Source: an uncultured Acidimicrobiales bacterium (lineage in GTDB: Bacteria > Actinomycetota > Acidimicrobiia > Acidimicrobiales > SZUA-35). Taken from it: a stretch of 50,014 bases of DNA. This document shows, one piece after another, positions 26,141 through 35,971 of the stretch. The notes under the pieces were generated by a model. That model worked only from the letters and a program-made list of their open reading frames with translations. It made no database searches and had not been told where the DNA came from. The stretch's first letter is position 1; each line of letters opens with the position of its first letter. Position numbers and translations under genes: made by a program. Location: the NCBI GenBank assembly GCA_938021675.1, contig CALIFY010000011.1:1-50014 (forward strand). Direction: 5' to 3'.

Positions 26141-26626
26141 TCATCGGTTGGTCAGTGCATTTCCTTGGGCCGCCGGCCGCACGCTGAAGGGCAGCGGAAG
26201 CTTCTCCACCGTACCACCAGCACCGGTGATGGCGGCTTCGGCTGACGCCGAGAACGCATGGGCCGACACGCTGACCGCGCCGGAAAGCTCTCCCCGGCCA
26301 AGGATCTTGACCAGGGCGCCCTTGCCGATCAATCCTTTGTCAAACAAGGTCTCCGGTGTGATCTCGGTAAGACCAGATTCAGCGATCGTGTCCAGGTTGA
26401 TGGCCTGGTACTCGACACGAAACGGGTTGTTGAAGCCGCGAAGCTTGGGCAACCGCTGCTGGAGCGGGAGCTGTCCACCTTCGAACCCGACCCGGACAGT
26501 ATTTCGGGCGCGCTGACCCTTGGTCCCTCGACCGGCCGTCTTGCCACCTTTGCCACCGATACCGCGACCGACGCGCTTGCGCCGCCGCCGCGATCCTTCG
26601 ACTGGCTGTAGATCATGGATCTTCAT
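26141..26626 (-). CDS. rplO: 50S ribosomal protein L15
   Basis: L15 (161 aa) binds 23S rRNA late in assembly. The N terminus [20 protein letters not shown] and the glycine-rich [18 protein letters not shown] stretch are diagnostic, as is [15 protein letters not shown]. Length is normal to slightly long. The start overlaps rpmD by four bases. An imperfect inverted repeat (26133-26151) covers its stop codon, just before the 137-base gap to secY, and might attenuate expression there. Confidence 0.95.
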   Translation of the reverse strand: MKIHDLQPVEGSRRRRKRVGRGIGGKGGKTAGRGTKGQRARNTVRVGFEGGQLPLQQRLPKLRGFNNPFRVEYQAINLDTIAESGLTEITPETLFDKGLIGKGALVKILGRGELSGAVSVSAHAFSASAEAAITGAGGTVEKLPLPFSVRPAAQGNALTNR

Positions 26627-26820
26627 GACGACGCCTCCGGCGTTGAAACCTCGACGAGGTGCGGTACGCGGGCAATCATGCCCCGGATTTCTGGTCGATC
26701 GGGCAGAACGTTCGACTGTCCGATCTTACCGAGACCAAGCGCCCGCAGCGTTCCACGCTGTTTCGGCTTCGTCCCGATCATCGACCGGGTCTGGGTTACG
26801 AGAAGATCGGATGCGGTCAT
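26623..26820 (-). CDS. rpmD: 50S ribosomal protein L30
   Basis: L30 (65 aa) is recognised by [20 protein letters not shown] and [17 protein letters not shown], with a terminal [14 protein letters not shown] strand. It overlaps rpsE and rplO by four bases each (ATGA), so the three are translationally coupled. Confidence 0.94.
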   Translation of the reverse strand: MTASDLLVTQTRSMIGTKPKQRGTLRALGLGKIGQSNVLPDRPEIRGMIARVPHLVEVSTPEASS

Positions 26821-27407
26821 GACCTTGCCTTCGCTCCGGACTTGTCGAGACGGAGCGAACGCTCACGCTCGGTGTACGCCTCGAGCATGCCGGTCGGAGT
26901 GAACTCCGAGGCGTCGAGACCACGAAGCCGAGCGACGTCATCGGGCCGCTTCAGACCTCGAAGCGCGTTGATGGTTGCCCGGGCCACGTTTATCTGGTTC
27001 GCCGATCCAAGCGACTTGCAGAGCACATCGCGGATTCCGGCTTCCTCAAGAATGGCGCGGGCTGCACCACCGGCGATAACGCCGGTACCGGGAGCGGCCG
27101 GTTTGATCAGCACCCGTCCCGCACCTTGCTCTCCGATGATCTCATGGGTGACGGTGCCACCGGCCATCGGCACGTCGAACATCAACTTCCGTGCTTCCTC
27201 GGTGCCCTTTTGGATAGCGAGGGGCACCTCCTTGGCCTTTCCGTAGCCAAGGCCAACTCGGCCGTTACCGTCTCCAAGCACCACCAACGCGGTGAATGCG
27301 AAGCGACGGCCGCCACGAACTACTTTAGCCACCCGGTTGATGGCGATAACTCTGGAATCGCGGCCATCGCCACGGTCGTTCCGGTCGTTTCTGTCATTGG
27401 GGGCCAT
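26817..27407 (-). CDS. rpsE: 30S ribosomal protein S5
   Basis: S5 (196 aa) takes part in decoding fidelity near the mRNA entry channel. The double-stranded RNA-binding-like N domain shows [20 protein letters not shown] and [19 protein letters not shown], followed by the C domain ([20 protein letters not shown]). It starts [17 protein letters not shown], a short charged extension before the core. It overlaps rpmD by four bases and lies 34 bases after rplR. Confidence 0.96.
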   Translation of the reverse strand: MAPNDRNDRNDRGDGRDSRVIAINRVAKVVRGGRRFAFTALVVLGDGNGRVGLGYGKAKEVPLAIQKGTEEARKLMFDVPMAGGTVTHEIIGEQGAGRVLIKPAAPGTGVIAGGAARAILEEAGIRDVLCKSLGSANQINVARATINALRGLKRPDDVARLRGLDASEFTPTGMLEAYTERERSLRLDKSGAKARS

Positions 27408-27441
27408 CGTGTCTCCTCTAGTTCCCCTAGGGCTCTGGTTA

Positions 27442-27810
27442 CTAGAACTTCAGCCCGGCATCGCGGGCTGCATCGGCCAGGGCCGCGACGCGGCCGTGGT
27501 AGCGGTTACCACCGCGGTCGAAGACCACGGTGTCTACTCCGGCAGCGGAGGCCCGCTCACCGATGAGGCGTCCCACCGCGGATGCGGCGGAGACGGTTCC
27601 TGTAGCTCCAGACGAACGCACATCGGCCTCGTAACTTGAGGCCGCGGCCATCGTATGGCCGTTTGAGTCGTCGATTAACTGCACACTGATGTGCTTGTTC
27701 GATCGATATACCGCCAGACGGGGTCGCTCGGTAGTACCGGAAACCTTCTTGCGGACTCGCCGTTGTCGGCGCGACCGTGCTGCTTGGCGACTGACAGTTC
27801 TGCTCGCCAT
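27442..27810 (-). CDS. rplR: 50S ribosomal protein L18
   Basis: L18 (122 aa) binds 5S rRNA in the central protuberance with L5. The signatures [35 protein letters not shown] and [20 protein letters not shown] are present. It overlaps the rplF stop by one base (TAATG), a coupling arrangement. Confidence 0.96.
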   Translation of the reverse strand: MASRTVSRQAARSRRQRRVRKKVSGTTERPRLAVYRSNKHISVQLIDDSNGHTMAAASSYEADVRSSGATGTVSAASAVGRLIGERASAAGVDTVVFDRGGNRYHGRVAALADAARDAGLKF

Positions 27811-28349
27811 TACTTGCCAGCCTTTCCAGCTTTGCGAAGTACGCGCTCGCCTCGGTAGCGAACGCCCTTGCCCTTGTAGGGCTCGGGCTTCCGGTAGCTG
27901 CGGATTTCCGCCGCAACCTGCCCGACGACCTGCTTATCGATCCCGATTACGCCAATCTTCGTCGGCTCGGGGACATCGAACTCGATTCCCTCCGGTGCCT
28001 GGACGGTGACCGGGTGACTAAACCCGAGCGCAAGTTCGATCTTGTTTTTTCCACTGGCGATTGCTCGATAGCCGACGCCAACGATTTCGAGGTCCTTTCG
28101 GAACCCCTCGCTGACACCGGTCACCATATTGTTCAACAGCGAGCGAGTCAGACCGTGAAGTGCCTTTAGATCGCGCTCGTCACTGGCCCGGCTCACGGTG
28201 AGCACGCCATCGGTAATATCGAGGGCGATGTCTTCTGGCATGGTGTGGGTAAGCGTGCCTTTTTGGCCCGTCACCGTGACCTCCGGTCCAGAGGTCGAGA
28301 TATCGACTCCAGACGGGACACTAATGGGTGCGTTTCCGACGCGTGACAT
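27810..28349 (-). CDS. rplF: 50S ribosomal protein L6
   Basis: L6 (179 aa) sits near the sarcin-ricin loop. I start at the ATG at 28349 ([18 protein letters not shown]); the frame runs further upstream into rpsH, which is not family sequence. The two repeated domains and the C-terminal signature [20 protein letters not shown] are clear. It lies ten bases after rpsH. Confidence 0.96.
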   Translation of the reverse strand: MSRVGNAPISVPSGVDISTSGPEVTVTGQKGTLTHTMPEDIALDITDGVLTVSRASDERDLKALHGLTRSLLNNMVTGVSEGFRKDLEIVGVGYRAIASGKNKIELALGFSHPVTVQAPEGIEFDVPEPTKIGVIGIDKQVVGQVAAEIRSYRKPEPYKGKGVRYRGERVLRKAGKAGK

Positions 28350-28359
28350 ATCGCTCCTC

Positions 28360-28764
28360 CTACCAGACGTAACAGACGACTTCGCCACCGACCTTGGCCT
28401 TACGAGCGGCCCGATCGGTGATAAGTCCCTTGTTGGTGGACAGGACAGCGACACCAAGACCCCCGAGAACTCGCGGGATCGTGTCGTTCTTCGAGTAGAC
28501 GCGGAGACCGGGTTTCGACACCCGTTTGATTCCGCTGATAACCCGTTGACGCTCGGGTGAATACTTCATGGCGATGGTCAACGTCGAACCGGGTTTACCG
28601 GTGTTGTCCTCAGCCTCGTAGCCCTCGATGTAGCCCTCTTTCTCGAGGACGTCAGCCAGAGCGAGCTTGAGCTTGGAAGACGGCATGCTGACCTCGTCGT
28701 GCATCGCAACATTGGCGTTGCGAATGCGAGTGAGCATGTCGGCGATGGGATCTGTCATAGTCAT
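28360..28764 (-). CDS. rpsH: 30S ribosomal protein S8
   Basis: S8 (134 aa) binds the central domain of 16S rRNA, and in many bacteria represses spc-operon translation. The start [19 protein letters not shown] and the C-terminal [20 protein letters not shown] are diagnostic. The ATG at 28764 is preferred over the one two codons later because CCTCC-complement GGAGG lies 11 bases before it. Confidence 0.96.
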   Translation of the reverse strand: MTMTDPIADMLTRIRNANVAMHDEVSMPSSKLKLALADVLEKEGYIEGYEAEDNTGKPGSTLTIAMKYSPERQRVISGIKRVSKPGLRVYSKNDTIPRVLGGLGVAVLSTNKGLITDRAARKAKVGGEVVCYVW

Positions 28765-28783
28765 CGGTACATCAACCTCCCCG

Positions 28784-28969
28784 TCACCAGCTGGCCTTGG
28801 TCACACCGGGGATTTCCCCGGCATGGGCCATTTCCCGAAGACAAATACGACAAAGATTAAACCGGCGGTACACCGACCGCGGTCGACCGCAGTTCACGCA
28901 CCGGGTGTATGCCCGGACCTTGAACTTTGGGGTCTCGCGCTGCTTATTCTTCAGTGCCTTTTTGGCCAT
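28784..28969 (-). CDS. rpsZ: 30S ribosomal protein S14, zinc-binding short form
   Basis: This 61-residue S14 has Cys-x2-Cys (CVNCG) and a second Cys-x2-Cys (CRICL), forming the zinc knuckle of the type Z protein, followed by [17 protein letters not shown]. The short form in the spc cluster is common in Gram-positive bacteria. It lies two bases after the rplE stop. Confidence 0.96.
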   Translation of the reverse strand: MAKKALKNKQRETPKFKVRAYTRCVNCGRPRSVYRRFNLCRICLREMAHAGEIPGVTKASW

Positions 28970-28971
28970 AG

Positions 28972-29595
28972 TTACTGGGCCTGCCCTTCGCGCCGGAATG
29001 GGAAGTTGAAGGCTTCGAGCAACGCCCGGCCTTCAGCGTCGGTTCGTGCAGTGGTGACAATAGTGATGTCCATGCCGCGTGGGGCATCGACGGTGTCATA
29101 GTCGATCTCGGGGAAAACCAATTGCTCGGTCAACCCGAAGGTGTAGTTGCCATTCCCGTCGAAGGACTTCGAACTCAGACCACGAAAGTCTCGAATCCTA
29201 GGAATAGCCAGAGTGACGACGCGGTCGAAAAACTCCCACATCTGGTTGCCACGTAGCGTCGTTTTACAACCGATGGCGTTGCCCTGCCGAAGCTTGAAAC
29301 TGGCAAGAGACTTCTTGGCCGTCGTAACGACTGGCTTTTGGCCGGCGATAAGTGCCAGGTCGGCCACCGCCGATTCGAGGTTCTTACGGTTCAATAGGGC
29401 TTCGCCCACGCCGATGTTGACGACGATCTTCGACATGCGCGGGACCTGCATGATGTTGGCAAACTGCATGTCGGCCATCAGCTGGTCGCGAATCTGCTCG
29501 TTGTACTGGAGCTTCAGCCGGGGGACAGAACTCGGTTGTCCTGACGCCGGGACCGGTTGGTCAAGGGTTTCGGCTTCTGTGTCACTCATCGTCAC
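28972..29595 (-). CDS. rplE: 50S ribosomal protein L5 with acidic N-terminal extension
   Basis: L5 (207 aa) binds 5S rRNA and contacts P-site tRNA. The core starts at about residue 25 ([17 protein letters not shown]) and shows [39 protein letters not shown] and [11 protein letters not shown]. The preceding acidic segment ([16 protein letters not shown]) makes it longer than the usual ~180 residues. It overlaps rplX by four bases. Confidence 0.95.
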   Translation of the reverse strand: MTMSDTEAETLDQPVPASGQPSSVPRLKLQYNEQIRDQLMADMQFANIMQVPRMSKIVVNIGVGEALLNRKNLESAVADLALIAGQKPVVTTAKKSLASFKLRQGNAIGCKTTLRGNQMWEFFDRVVTLAIPRIRDFRGLSSKSFDGNGNYTFGLTEQLVFPEIDYDTVDAPRGMDITIVTTARTDAEGRALLEAFNFPFRREGQAQ

Positions 29596-29909
29596 TCGGC
29601 CTCCGGAATCTTCTCGCCGGTGCGTTTACAGATACGGATCTTCTCGTCGCCGTCCATGGCGTAGCCGACACGGGTCGGTTTCCCGTCGGAGGGGCTGAGC
29701 ACCGCGACGTTCGATACCGGGAGCGGCATGTCTTTGTCGAGTATGCCGCCAGGGTCTTCCGCGCTTTGAGCCCGAGTGTGCCGTCGAGCAACATTGCACC
29801 CTTCGACGATCACTTTGCCGGTCTCGGGGAATGCGGCAGACACTACGCCTTCGCGACCGCGATCCTTGCCGGACAGCACCTGAACTTTGTCTCCCTTGCG
29901 GATCTTCAT
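29592..29909 (-). CDS. rplX: 50S ribosomal protein L24
   Basis: L24 (105 aa) initiates 50S assembly. The KOW motif is [20 protein letters not shown], followed by [17 protein letters not shown] and the C-terminal [12 protein letters not shown]. Length is normal. It lies 79 bases after rplN; I see nothing notable in that gap. Confidence 0.95.
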   Translation of the reverse strand: MKIRKGDKVQVLSGKDRGREGVVSAAFPETGKVIVEGCNVARRHTRAQSAEDPGGILDKDMPLPVSNVAVLSPSDGKPTRVGYAMDGDEKIRICKRTGEKIPEAE

Positions 29910-29988
29910 ATCAGATCACCGCCTTTGGCGTGTCGAACTGGGCGTTGCGTTACAGAATTCGCTTCGATGCGTACCGTCGGGCTCATCA

Positions 29989-30357
29989 TCAGATGACCTC
30001 GGGTGCGAGGCTTACGATCTTCATGAATCGCTTGTCTCGAAGTTCGCGGCCGACGGGGCCGAAGATACGGGTACCTCGCGGTTCAAGGTTGTCGTTGATG
30101 ACGACTGCCGCGTTTTCGTCGAAACGGATATACGAACCGTCCGGCCGACGGCGTTCCTTGGCTGTCCGGACGACAACGCATCGTACGATTTCGCCCTTCT
30201 TGACCGCCGCGCCGGGCATGGCGTCTTTGACGGTAGCGACGAACACATCGCCGATACCGGCATAGCGGCTGCGCGAGCCTCCAAGCACCTTGATGCAGAG
30301 GACCTCACGGGCGCCGGAGTTATCGGCGATCCGAAGTCGGGATTCTTGCTGGATCAT
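29989..30357 (-). CDS. rplN: 50S ribosomal protein L14
   Basis: L14 (122 aa) lies at the subunit interface. I start at the ATG at 30357 ([20 protein letters not shown]), which overlaps the rpsQ stop by four bases; the frame runs further upstream without family similarity. [20 protein letters not shown] and [20 protein letters not shown] are typical. Confidence 0.96.
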   Translation of the reverse strand: MIQQESRLRIADNSGAREVLCIKVLGGSRSRYAGIGDVFVATVKDAMPGAAVKKGEIVRCVVVRTAKERRRPDGSYIRFDENAAVVINDNLEPRGTRIFGPVGRELRDKRFMKIVSLAPEVI

Positions 30358-30626
30358 CGGGCACGCTCCAACACTTCGAGGAGACGCCAACGCTTCTTGG
30401 CCGACAGTGGCCGAGTTTCGACAATCCGGACCCGGTCGCCCTCGTTGAGGTCGTTTTCCTCATCATGGGCGTAGTAGCGTTTCGACTGCTGGACAGTTTT
30501 GCCGTACTGCGGGTGACGAGAGCGACGGACGACCTCGATCACGACGGTCTTGTCCATCTTGTTCGAGACGACGATGCCCTCACGGACTTTGCGGTTACGG
30601 GAACGATCAGTTACTTCGCTCATCAC
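30354..30626 (-). CDS. rpsQ: 30S ribosomal protein S17
   Basis: S17 (90 aa) binds the 5' domain of 16S rRNA. The OB-fold signatures are [20 protein letters not shown] and [19 protein letters not shown], then [20 protein letters not shown]. It overlaps both neighbours by four bases. Confidence 0.95.
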   Translation of the reverse strand: MMSEVTDRSRNRKVREGIVVSNKMDKTVVIEVVRRSRHPQYGKTVQQSKRYYAHDEENDLNEGDRVRIVETRPLSAKKRWRLLEVLERAR

Positions 30627-30892
30627 GCATCACTCTCATTCTCGGCTGCGCTCTTCTTCTCGGCACCGCTCGGAGCCTGACCGGCCAGCGCTTCGGCGGC
30701 CGAGATCTCCCGACCCCGCATTTCGGTCTTTGCTCTTGCAACCTCTTTGCGGACGACGCTCAAACGGGCGGTGTTTTCAAGTTGGCCAGTGGCCATTTGA
30801 AAGCGGAGGTTGAACAGTTCCTTTTTCGCATCGTCATGAAGCTTGACGAGCTCGGCATCGGTGATTGCACTAATAGCTGCATCGCTAGCCAT
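30623..30892 (-). CDS. rpmC: 50S ribosomal protein L29 with C-terminal extension
   Basis: L29 lies at the exit tunnel and docks trigger factor and SRP. The core ([20 protein letters not shown], then [16 protein letters not shown]) is normal, but the protein is 89 residues against about 65, because of an Ala/Glu/Ser-rich tail ([20 protein letters not shown]). It overlaps rplP by eight bases and rpsQ by four. Confidence 0.94.
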   Translation of the reverse strand: MASDAAISAITDAELVKLHDDAKKELFNLRFQMATGQLENTARLSVVRKEVARAKTEMRGREISAAEALAGQAPSGAEKKSAAENESDA

Positions 30893-31307
30893 CGAAACCT
30901 ACCTCCCGAGTCACGATCCGCGCCTTGATAGGCAACTTCTGAATTGCACGATTCAGAGCCTGACGGGCCACGGTGTCGTCCGGGTATGTCAGTTCGAGCA
31001 TGATCCGCCCGGGCTTAACCACGGCGACCCAGTGTTCGGGGTTTCCTTTACCTGAACCCATCCGAGTCTCAGCCGGCTTTGCGGTCACCGGCTTATCGGG
31101 GAACACGGTGATCCACACTTTGCCGCCTCGACGGACGTGGCGGGTCATGGCAACACGGGCAGCCTCAATTTGGCGGGCCGTAATCCATGCAGGCTCTAGG
31201 GCTTGAATGCCATAGTCGCCGTATGACACCTTGTCAGCGCCTTTGGCCCGGCCGGTGGTCCGGCCACGGTGCTGCTTACGATGCTTTACTTTCTTCGGCA
31301 TCAACAT
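30885..31307 (-). CDS. rplP: 50S ribosomal protein L16
   Basis: L16 (140 aa) helps form the A-site tRNA binding region. [40 protein letters not shown] and [20 protein letters not shown] are diagnostic. It could start at the ATG at 31307 (MLMPKK) or 31301. It lies six bases after rpsC. Confidence 0.96.
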   Translation of the reverse strand: MLMPKKVKHRKQHRGRTTGRAKGADKVSYGDYGIQALEPAWITARQIEAARVAMTRHVRRGGKVWITVFPDKPVTAKPAETRMGSGKGNPEHWVAVVKPGRIMLELTYPDDTVARQALNRAIQKLPIKARIVTREVGFDG

Positions 31308-31313
31308 GATGGA

Positions 31314-32252
31314 TCAATCACCATCCTCGGGCCCGAAGCGAAGGTCTTCGCCACCCGTCTTGCCCTTGAGCGACTCCTCGATAGCCTCTTCTTCGGCTAG
31401 GAGGCGTTCGAACTCAGGGTCGGCTTCCTTCACCAGCGGTGCTGGCTCTTCTTCGGCTGGGGTCTCGACCACCACTTCCTCCACGGGAGCAGCTTCTGGG
31501 GCCACTACCGCTTTCGGGCGACGGGACGACGAGACGACGGTTCGAGGGCCATCGGCAGCACCGGCGGCCTCGCCGACCGCCATGGCCGCTTCCTTGGCTG
31601 CCTTGTCGGTCGTGGCCTTATAGGGAAGAATGTCGCCCTTGTAGAGCCAGACCTTGACACCGATTCGGCCGTAGGTGGTGTGTGCCTCACGGAGGCCGTA
31701 ATCGATATCGGCTCGGAGGGTGTGGAGCGGCACGCGGCCTTCGCGGTACCACTCGGTCCGGCCCATCTCCGCACCGCCGAGGCGGCCAGAAGATTGGATT
31801 CGGATGCCCTTGGCCCCGGCCTTCATAGCGTTCTGCATGGCCCGCTTCATCGCCCGGCGGAATGCCATACGACCCATGAGCTGGTCGGCGACTCCCTGAG
31901 CGATAAGTGCGGCGTCGAGCTCGGGTTGTTTGATCTCGACGATATTGAGCTTGACCCGGGCGTTGCCGGTGAGCTTGGTGAGGCCAGCGCGAAGGCGATC
32001 GGCCTCCGAGCCCTTTCGGCCGATCACGATTCCGGGGCGAGCGGTGTGGACGTCAATCTGCAGCTTGTCCCGGGTGCGTTCCACCTCGATACGGCTGATC
32101 GCCGCGTTCGGAAGCTGCTCCATCAAATAACGACGAATGGCTTTGTCTTCGGCAAGGTAGTCGCGATACTCCTGCCGATCGGCAATCCAACGCGATTTCC
32201 AGTCTGTGGTGACCCCGAGGCGAAAGCCATAGGGGTGGACTTTCTGACCCAT
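31314..32252 (-). CDS. rpsC: 30S ribosomal protein S3 with long acidic C-terminal tail
   Basis: S3 lines the mRNA entry channel with helicase-active residues. The start [18 protein letters not shown], the KH domain with [10 protein letters not shown], and [20 protein letters not shown] are diagnostic. The family core ends near residue 213; here a further ~100 residues follow, first Ala-rich and basic, then strongly acidic ([30 protein letters not shown]). Total length is 312 aa. It abuts rplV with no gap. Confidence 0.96.
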   Translation of the reverse strand: MGQKVHPYGFRLGVTTDWKSRWIADRQEYRDYLAEDKAIRRYLMEQLPNAAISRIEVERTRDKLQIDVHTARPGIVIGRKGSEADRLRAGLTKLTGNARVKLNIVEIKQPELDAALIAQGVADQLMGRMAFRRAMKRAMQNAMKAGAKGIRIQSSGRLGGAEMGRTEWYREGRVPLHTLRADIDYGLREAHTTYGRIGVKVWLYKGDILPYKATTDKAAKEAAMAVGEAAGAADGPRTVVSSSRRPKAVVAPEAAPVEEVVVETPAEEEPAPLVKEADPEFERLLAEEEAIEESLKGKTGGEDLRFGPEDGD

Positions 32253-32966
32253 CTACCCTTCCTCCTCTTTCACTTCCGCATCAGCGCCAGAAGCATCTTC
32301 CGTAGCGGTGTCTTCAACCGTGGTGTCTTCAACTGCGGCTTCAGCGGTTGGCGAGTCGTCGGTTGATCCGGAATCAACATCGGAAGCCGTATCGGTGACA
32401 TCGGCTTCGGTTTCTTGGATGTCATCGACGACATCTTCGGAAGTCTCCTCGGCGTCGGACGGCTGTTCCGCTGCCCGAGATTTGGCGACCCTCCGGGAAC
32501 GATCGCCGCCACCGGACCGTTTCTTCGATGACGCCCGGGACTGCCGGCCTTCATCTTTCAGTTCTGACCGGCGACGAGCCTCATCCAGTTCGTCATCGCT
32601 CAGTCGGCTGACTTCGATGGTGATGTGGCAGGTCTGCTTGTGGATCCGACCGGCCCGGCCACGGGCACGGGGTCGAAATCGCTTCAAGGTCGGGCCCTGG
32701 TCCGCATAGCAAGCGGACACAAACAGCTCTTCCTCGGGGATGTCTTCGTTGTGTTCGGCGTTGGCCACCGCTGAACGAAGACACTTGGCGATCGGCTCGG
32801 CGGCCAACCGCTCGCTGAACTCAAGGATCTCCATCGCTGCGCCAACCTGCTTGTTACGAATGAGGTTGAGCACGACACGAGCCTTCGAGGCCGACATCCG
32901 CAGATAGCGGACCTTGGCCTTTGTCTTGGGACGCTCCAACGTGCCGGAACCGGATGCAGCCGCCAT
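32253..32966 (-). CDS. rplV: 50S ribosomal protein L22 with ~105-residue acidic tail
   Basis: L22 lines the exit tunnel with a long beta hairpin. The core (about 15-130) shows YLRMSASKARVVLNLIRNKQ, SAVANAEHN and RPRARGRAGRIHKQTCHITI. Normal L22 is about 115-130 residues. This one is 237, because of a tail that is first basic (SRASSKKRSGGGDRSRRVAK) and then strongly acidic with repeated Glu-Asp-Thr units near the end. The tail continues the same frame with good codon use and no stop, so it is not a readthrough error. It overlaps the rpsS stop by one base. Confidence 0.95.
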   Translation of the reverse strand: MAAASGSGTLERPKTKAKVRYLRMSASKARVVLNLIRNKQVGAAMEILEFSERLAAEPIAKCLRSAVANAEHNEDIPEEELFVSACYADQGPTLKRFRPRARGRAGRIHKQTCHITIEVSRLSDDELDEARRRSELKDEGRQSRASSKKRSGGGDRSRRVAKSRAAEQPSDAEETSEDVVDDIQETEADVTDTASDVDSGSTDDSPTAEAAVEDTTVEDTATEDASGADAEVKEEEG

Positions 32967-33244
32967 TAGCGACGACCTCCCCGTTCCTGACCAGCGTGAA
33001 ACTTGAAGGTGCGGGTTGGTGAAAACTCGCCAAGTTTGTGACCGACCATCGACTCGGTGATGTACACGGGCACATGCTTGCGCCCATCGTGCACCGCAAT
33101 CGTGTGGCCGACCATGTCGGGAATGATGGTCGAACGGCGGGACCAGGTTTTGACGACCCGCTTTTCGTTCTTGTCGTTTAGCGCGTCGACCTTGCGCAGC
33201 AAATGCTCATCGACGAACGCGCCCTTTTTGAGACTACGTGGCAT
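32966..33244 (-). CDS. rpsS: 30S ribosomal protein S19
   Basis: S19 (92 aa) is in the 30S head near the A site. [40 protein letters not shown] and [16 protein letters not shown] identify it. It lies two bases after rplB. Confidence 0.96.
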   Translation of the reverse strand: MPRSLKKGAFVDEHLLRKVDALNDKNEKRVVKTWSRRSTIIPDMVGHTIAVHDGRKHVPVYITESMVGHKLGEFSPTRTFKFHAGQERGGRR

Positions 33245-33246
33245 AA

Positions 33247-34083
33247 CTACCTCCGACCCCCACGCTTACGCCTGCGACGGATGATGAGATCATCTGACTT
33301 CTTCCCCTTTTTGCGGGTTCGACCTTCTGGCTTTCCCCACGGTGAAACCGGGTGACGACCACCGGATGTTTTACCCTCACCGCCACCATGGGGATGATCG
33401 ACGGGGTTCATGGCTACGCCACGGGTTTGTGGTCGCTTGCCCTTCCAACGAGAGCGGCCGGCCTTGCCTACCTTGACCAACTCGGCCTCGGCGTTGCCGA
33501 CGCTACCGATGGTGGCTCGACAATCGATCGAGACACGTCGCATTTCAGTGCTGGGCAGTCGAAGCGTTGCCGTGGTGCCTTCCTTGGCCACCAACTGAAC
33601 GCTGGTGCCGGCAGAACGGCCCATCTTCGCTCCGCCACCAGGCTGAAGCTCAACGGCATGGACGACGGTCCCGACCGGGATGTAACGGAGCGGAAGTGCG
33701 TTACCGGGCCGAACGTCGGCGCTCGAACCGGACATCAGGCGATCTCCGACCGCTAGGTCGCGAGGGGCCAAGATATACCGCTTCTCTCCATCGTGGTAGT
33801 GGAGAAGCGCGATGCGACTGTTGCGATTCGGGTCGTACTCGACCGAAGCGACCGTCGCCGGCACATCATCCTTATTGCGTCGAAAATCGATGACCCGGTA
33901 GCGGCGTTTATGACCGCCTCCCCGGTGTCGAGCGGTCTTGCGACCGTGATTGTTCCGGCCACCGGTCGAGTGCTGCTTGGCCAACAACGACTTCTCGGGC
34001 GACGACGTAGTGACGTCGGAGAAGTCGGAACTGGTTTGAAAGCGGCGCCCGGGGCTGGTTGGTTTGCGTTTACGAATGGCCAT
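33247..34083 (-). CDS. rplB: 50S ribosomal protein L2
   Basis: L2 (278 aa) is needed for subunit association and peptidyl transfer. I start at the ATG at 34083 ([16 protein letters not shown]); the frame extends upstream into rplW without similarity. The key C-terminal [17 protein letters not shown] contains the conserved His. [20 protein letters not shown] and [19 protein letters not shown] are also typical. Confidence 0.97.
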   Translation of the reverse strand: MAIRKRKPTSPGRRFQTSSDFSDVTTSSPEKSLLAKQHSTGGRNNHGRKTARHRGGGHKRRYRVIDFRRNKDDVPATVASVEYDPNRNSRIALLHYHDGEKRYILAPRDLAVGDRLMSGSSADVRPGNALPLRYIPVGTVVHAVELQPGGGAKMGRSAGTSVQLVAKEGTTATLRLPSTEMRRVSIDCRATIGSVGNAEAELVKVGKAGRSRWKGKRPQTRGVAMNPVDHPHGGGEGKTSGGRHPVSPWGKPEGRTRKKGKKSDDLIIRRRRKRGGRR

Positions 34084-34102
34084 GATGATGCGTCTTCCGT
34101 GC

Positions 34103-34396
34103 TCAGTTCGAGTACAGGTCGATTTCACCCTCAGAGAGGGTGACGATGGCCCGTTTGGTCGTCTGACGGGTTGAGAAGGTGTTGTTCTTCCGGTTTCTGA
34201 CCCGCTTACCTTTTCGGTTCAAGGTATTGACTCTCGCCACCTTGACCCCATCGAACATCGCCTCAACGGCATCGCCGATCTCGGGCTTACTCGCCGCGGC
34301 GGCTACCTCAAAGGTGTATGCGTTCAATTCCTCAGCGGCAACGAACGACTTCTCGGACACCACCGGCCGGATGATCACGTCGTGCGGATCTTTCAT
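34103..34396 (-). CDS. rplW: 50S ribosomal protein L23
   Basis: L23 (97 aa) is the exit-tunnel docking site for trigger factor and [43 protein letters not shown] and [15 protein letters not shown] identify it. It overlaps rplD by four bases. Confidence 0.95.
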   Translation of the reverse strand: MKDPHDVIIRPVVSEKSFVAAEELNAYTFEVAAAASKPEIGDAVEAMFDGVKVARVNTLNRKGKRVRNRKNNTFSTRQTTKRAIVTLSEGEIDLYSN

Positions 34397-35031
34397 GCGT
34401 TCGCGCTTTCTGTGCTGGCCGGTGAGGCGGTGGGAAGCGTATGGGCGGCAAAGACGACGTAGTCGCTGACCAGGACGTCGTAAGCGTTGAGCTGTCCGGT
34501 CTTCAGAAGGTGGACGTTCGTCAGGTTCCGAAAGCTGCGGATTGCGTTTTCATCATCGTCGCTGACGACGACGAGCGCCCGACCCTCGACTTTGAGAGAC
34601 TCGAGGATGGCCTTGGCCTTCTTGGTGCTCGGCGTCTCGAAATCCCATGACTCGACGACAACTACTTTGCCGTCTGCGGCCCTATCGGACAGTGCCGACC
34701 GGAGCGCCAGCTTGATCATTTTCTTGTTCGTGCGCTCGGCATAGCTTCGGGGCTTCGGTCCGTGGGCGATTCCGCCACCAACCCAGATCGGCGAACGGCT
34801 GGACCCGGCACGGGCACGACCCGTCCCTTTTTGTTTCCACGGCTTCGCGCCGCCGCCGCGTACCTCGCTACGGGTCTTGGTGCTGTGCGTACCGGCCCGC
34901 CGAGCGGCTAGCTGGGCGTTGACCACCTGGTGCATGACGGGGACGTTTGGCTCGACTCCGAACATGTCATCATCGAGATCGACCGAACCACCATTGCCGC
35001 CAGAATGCGTCTTGATCGTGACGGTAAGCAT
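34393..35031 (-). CDS. rplD: 50S ribosomal protein L4
   Basis: L4 (212 aa) binds 23S rRNA with a tunnel-reaching loop, and in some bacteria regulates its own operon. The loop GGGAKPWKQKGTGRARAGSS and the following PIWVGGGIAHGPKPRSY are diagnostic. It overlaps rplC by one base and rplW by four. Confidence 0.96.
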   Translation of the reverse strand: MLTVTIKTHSGGNGGSVDLDDDMFGVEPNVPVMHQVVNAQLAARRAGTHSTKTRSEVRGGGAKPWKQKGTGRARAGSSRSPIWVGGGIAHGPKPRSYAERTNKKMIKLALRSALSDRAADGKVVVVESWDFETPSTKKAKAILESLKVEGRALVVVSDDDENAIRSFRNLTNVHLLKTGQLNAYDVLVSDYVVFAAHTLPTASPASTESANA

Positions 35032-35690
35032 CAGGCGTCACTCCCCTCGTTGCTCGCATGTTTGATGGCGTTGCGGATGACGACGGTGCCGCCCTTTGGG
35101 CCGGGAACCGAACCCTTGACCAACACAACGTTTCGTTCGGTGTCGGTTTTTACGATTCGCAGGCTCTGGGTGGTCACACGCTCGCCGCCCATTCGACCGG
35201 CCATGCGAGTTCCTTTGAATACCCGAGCCGGGGTTGCGCACTGACCAATAGCGCCAGGCATCCTATGGACGAGGTGGGCACCGTGGCTGGCCCGCTGGCC
35301 GCTGAAGTTGTGGCGCTTCATGACACCGGCGAAGCCTTTTCCCTTGCTGGTGGCGATGGCGTCGACCACCTCGCCGGCTTCGAAGATGTCGGCACCAAAC
35401 TCGTGACCGACGGTAAATCCCGACACGTCGTCGAGGCGGAGTTCTACAAGTTCCGTGCCGGCTTCGACACCGGCCTTGGCAAAGTGCCCGGCCTCAGGTT
35501 TCGTGAGCTTGCTGGCGTCTTTGGTCCCGACGGTCACCTGGATAGCCGAATAGCCATCGGTGTGAGGCGTCTTGACTTGTACCACTCGGCATGGCGTCAC
35601 CTTGACGACGGTGACGGGAACAACTTTGTTGTCCTCGTCCCACACCTGTGTCATGCCGACTTTCTCGCCGACAATCGCCTTTTGAACCAT
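35031..35690 (-). CDS. rplC: 50S ribosomal protein L3
   Basis: L3 (219 aa) reaches the peptidyl transferase centre. I start at the ATG at 35690 (MVQKAIVGEKVGMTQVWDED), preceded by GGGAAAGAG; the frame extends upstream without similarity. KGKGFAGVMKRHNFSGQRAS and GAIGQCATPARVFKGTRMAG are diagnostic. It is normally just downstream of rpsJ, but here rpsJ is 8 kb away, so rplC heads its own transcription unit. Confidence 0.96.
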   Translation of the reverse strand: MVQKAIVGEKVGMTQVWDEDNKVVPVTVVKVTPCRVVQVKTPHTDGYSAIQVTVGTKDASKLTKPEAGHFAKAGVEAGTELVELRLDDVSGFTVGHEFGADIFEAGEVVDAIATSKGKGFAGVMKRHNFSGQRASHGAHLVHRMPGAIGQCATPARVFKGTRMAGRMGGERVTTQSLRIVKTDTERNVVLVKGSVPGPKGGTVVIRNAIKHASNEGSDA

Positions 35691-35761
35691 CGCGTTCTCT
35701 TTCCCGTCAGAGGGCCCGGCCACCGTGTTGCCCGCGTAGGCAGACAGCAACTTCACCAAGC

Positions 35762-35775
35762 CGTTCACGTGAACG
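35762..35775. repeat. Perfect 14-bp palindrome upstream of rplC
   Basis: CGTTCACGTGAACG is a perfect palindrome about 70 bases before the rplC start, in the 281-base gap to the MFS gene that must hold the rplC promoter. I see no other gene in this gap. It could be an operator or a chance palindrome. Confidence 0.35.
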
Positions 35776-35971
35776 CTCCGTCAGCGTGCGTGCTGCGGAG
35801 CGGTTTTCGGTTGTGCCACCTGGTTCTCTGCGGCAGCAATGCCCGGAGCCTTGGTGGACGTCGTTTTTGCGGTTCAACCGGGACACGGCTCGAACCAGGA
35901 CCACATGATCCTAACGTCGCAGGGAGGGCCTTCCACCCATCTTCGGTCCGGCGACGTGTCGTTTCCGGCGA

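Noticed and set aside
32253-32600. Possible frameshift or fusion explaining the long L22 end
   Set aside because: The frame is continuous with no stop or shift and ends just before the rpsC start, so a genuine extension is more likely.
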